A DNA stretch of 5,540 bases from NCBI GenBank assembly GCA_047921175.1, contig JBLRWQ010000116.1:1-5540 (forward strand), read 5' to 3'. A program made the translations under genes and the position numbers. This DNA is from T1Sed10-7 sp047921175 (GTDB lineage Bacteria > Actinomycetota > Nitriliruptoria > Nitriliruptorales > Nitriliruptoraceae). Below the pieces are notes generated by a model. That model had not been told where the DNA came from and ran no database searches. It saw nothing but the letters and a program-made list of their open reading frames with translations. How positions within the stretch are numbered: the first letter of the stretch is position 1; each line of letters begins with the position of its first letter. Of the stretch, positions 5,264-5,540 are shown piece after piece.

Positions 5264-5538
5264 TTGCCGGTGTCCCCGCCACCCGAGGTCCGCTCGCGGG
5301 CGAGCTCGTCCGGGGAGACGGTGCCGACCACCGTGCTGCCGTCCCGCGCGAGGTGCAGCTCATCGGGGACCTGCCCCGCCGCGCGCCGGGCACGCTCCAA
5401 CCGCTCGGCCCGTTCGGACACCGCCGCGGCGCTGTCCACCAGCTCGGCCAGGGACGCGAGCAGCAGCGCCGGGACCTCGTCCACGTCCGGGAGCACGTCC
5501 CGGTCCGCGGTCACGCCGACGTTGAGCCAGCCGTCCAT
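5260..5538 (-). CDS. Small hypothetical protein upstream of dut (92 aa; 5' end possibly beyond window)
   Basis: I do not recognise a family. The visible protein starts MDGWLNVGVTADRDVLPDVD. It has a helical, possibly coiled-coil stretch with leucine/alanine heptads (VPALLLASLAELVDSAAAVS and ERAERLERARRAAG, about residues 22-55). A short DGSTVVGTVSPDELA strand-turn segment and a Gly/Thr-rich tail ending DTGK follow. No membrane segment or signal peptide is seen. ATG 5538 lies two bases from the window edge, so its Shine-Dalgarno cannot be inspected and a longer N-terminus outside the window is possible. Its TGA (5262-5260) overlaps the dut GTG start by four bases, indicating one transcript and coupled translation. 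The GC-rich third positions match dut, so it looks like an ordinary host gene. Confidence 0.65.
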   Translation of the reverse strand: MDGWLNVGVTADRDVLPDVDEVPALLLASLAELVDSAAAVSERAERLERARRAAGQVPDELHLARDGSTVVGTVSPDELARERTSGGGDTGK

Positions 5539-5540
5539 CG

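Noticed and set aside
4929..5525. Overlapping frames on both strands in the dut region
   Set aside because: Arginine/proline/alanine-rich shadows of dut and its upstream gene.

Overview
The window is chromosomal DNA from a high-GC actinobacterium. Support for this comes from strong G/C bias in codon third positions, GTG starts, a DsbA-like oxidoreductase of the mycothiol-dependent nitroreductase (Rv2466c) type, and an actinobacterial-style dUTPase. I cannot name the genus.

Left block (1-1954). Two genes lie on the minus strand: the N-terminal 134 residues of the nitroreductase-like protein (running off the left edge) and, upstream of it, a small CoA-binding (YccU-type) protein. Diverging from them on the plus strand is a formate/nitrite transporter (FNT) family gene split between two reading frames. 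The break lies exactly on the heptamer G GGA AAC (1484-1490). A -1 shift there restores the family-typical peptide GNLVGA and a continuous transporter of about 280 residues. This is either a one-base deletion (or sequencing error) or a candidate programmed -1 frameshift.

Middle block (about 2010-4640). A hairpin follows the transporter. Next comes a minus-strand remnant of an AhpC/TSA-type peroxiredoxin-like gene that keeps only the C-terminal part. It meets, head to head, a plus-strand coding stretch that has no credible start codon, so 2280-2330 looks like a recombination scar. Three plus-strand genes of unknown role follow: a 65-residue helical protein, an overlapping 225-residue protein, and a helical protein resembling DUF5677/HEPN-like families that may start at a CTG behind a near-perfect Shine-Dalgarno. 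Sampled rows here are about 55-62% GC, against 67-80% in flanking rows, and the block ends beside the 3' end of a tRNA gene. This is the most accessory-looking part of the window.

Right block (4645-5540). On the minus strand lie tRNA-Gly(GCC) with an encoded CCA, dUTPase (dut) with all five family motifs, and an unidentified small acidic/helical protein whose stop overlaps the dut GTG start by four bases. These look like conserved host genes.

No CRISPR array, transposase, integrase or rRNA is visible. The strongest candidates for something new are the GGGAAAC frame junction in the transporter and the uncharacterised three-gene cassette at 2896-4542.
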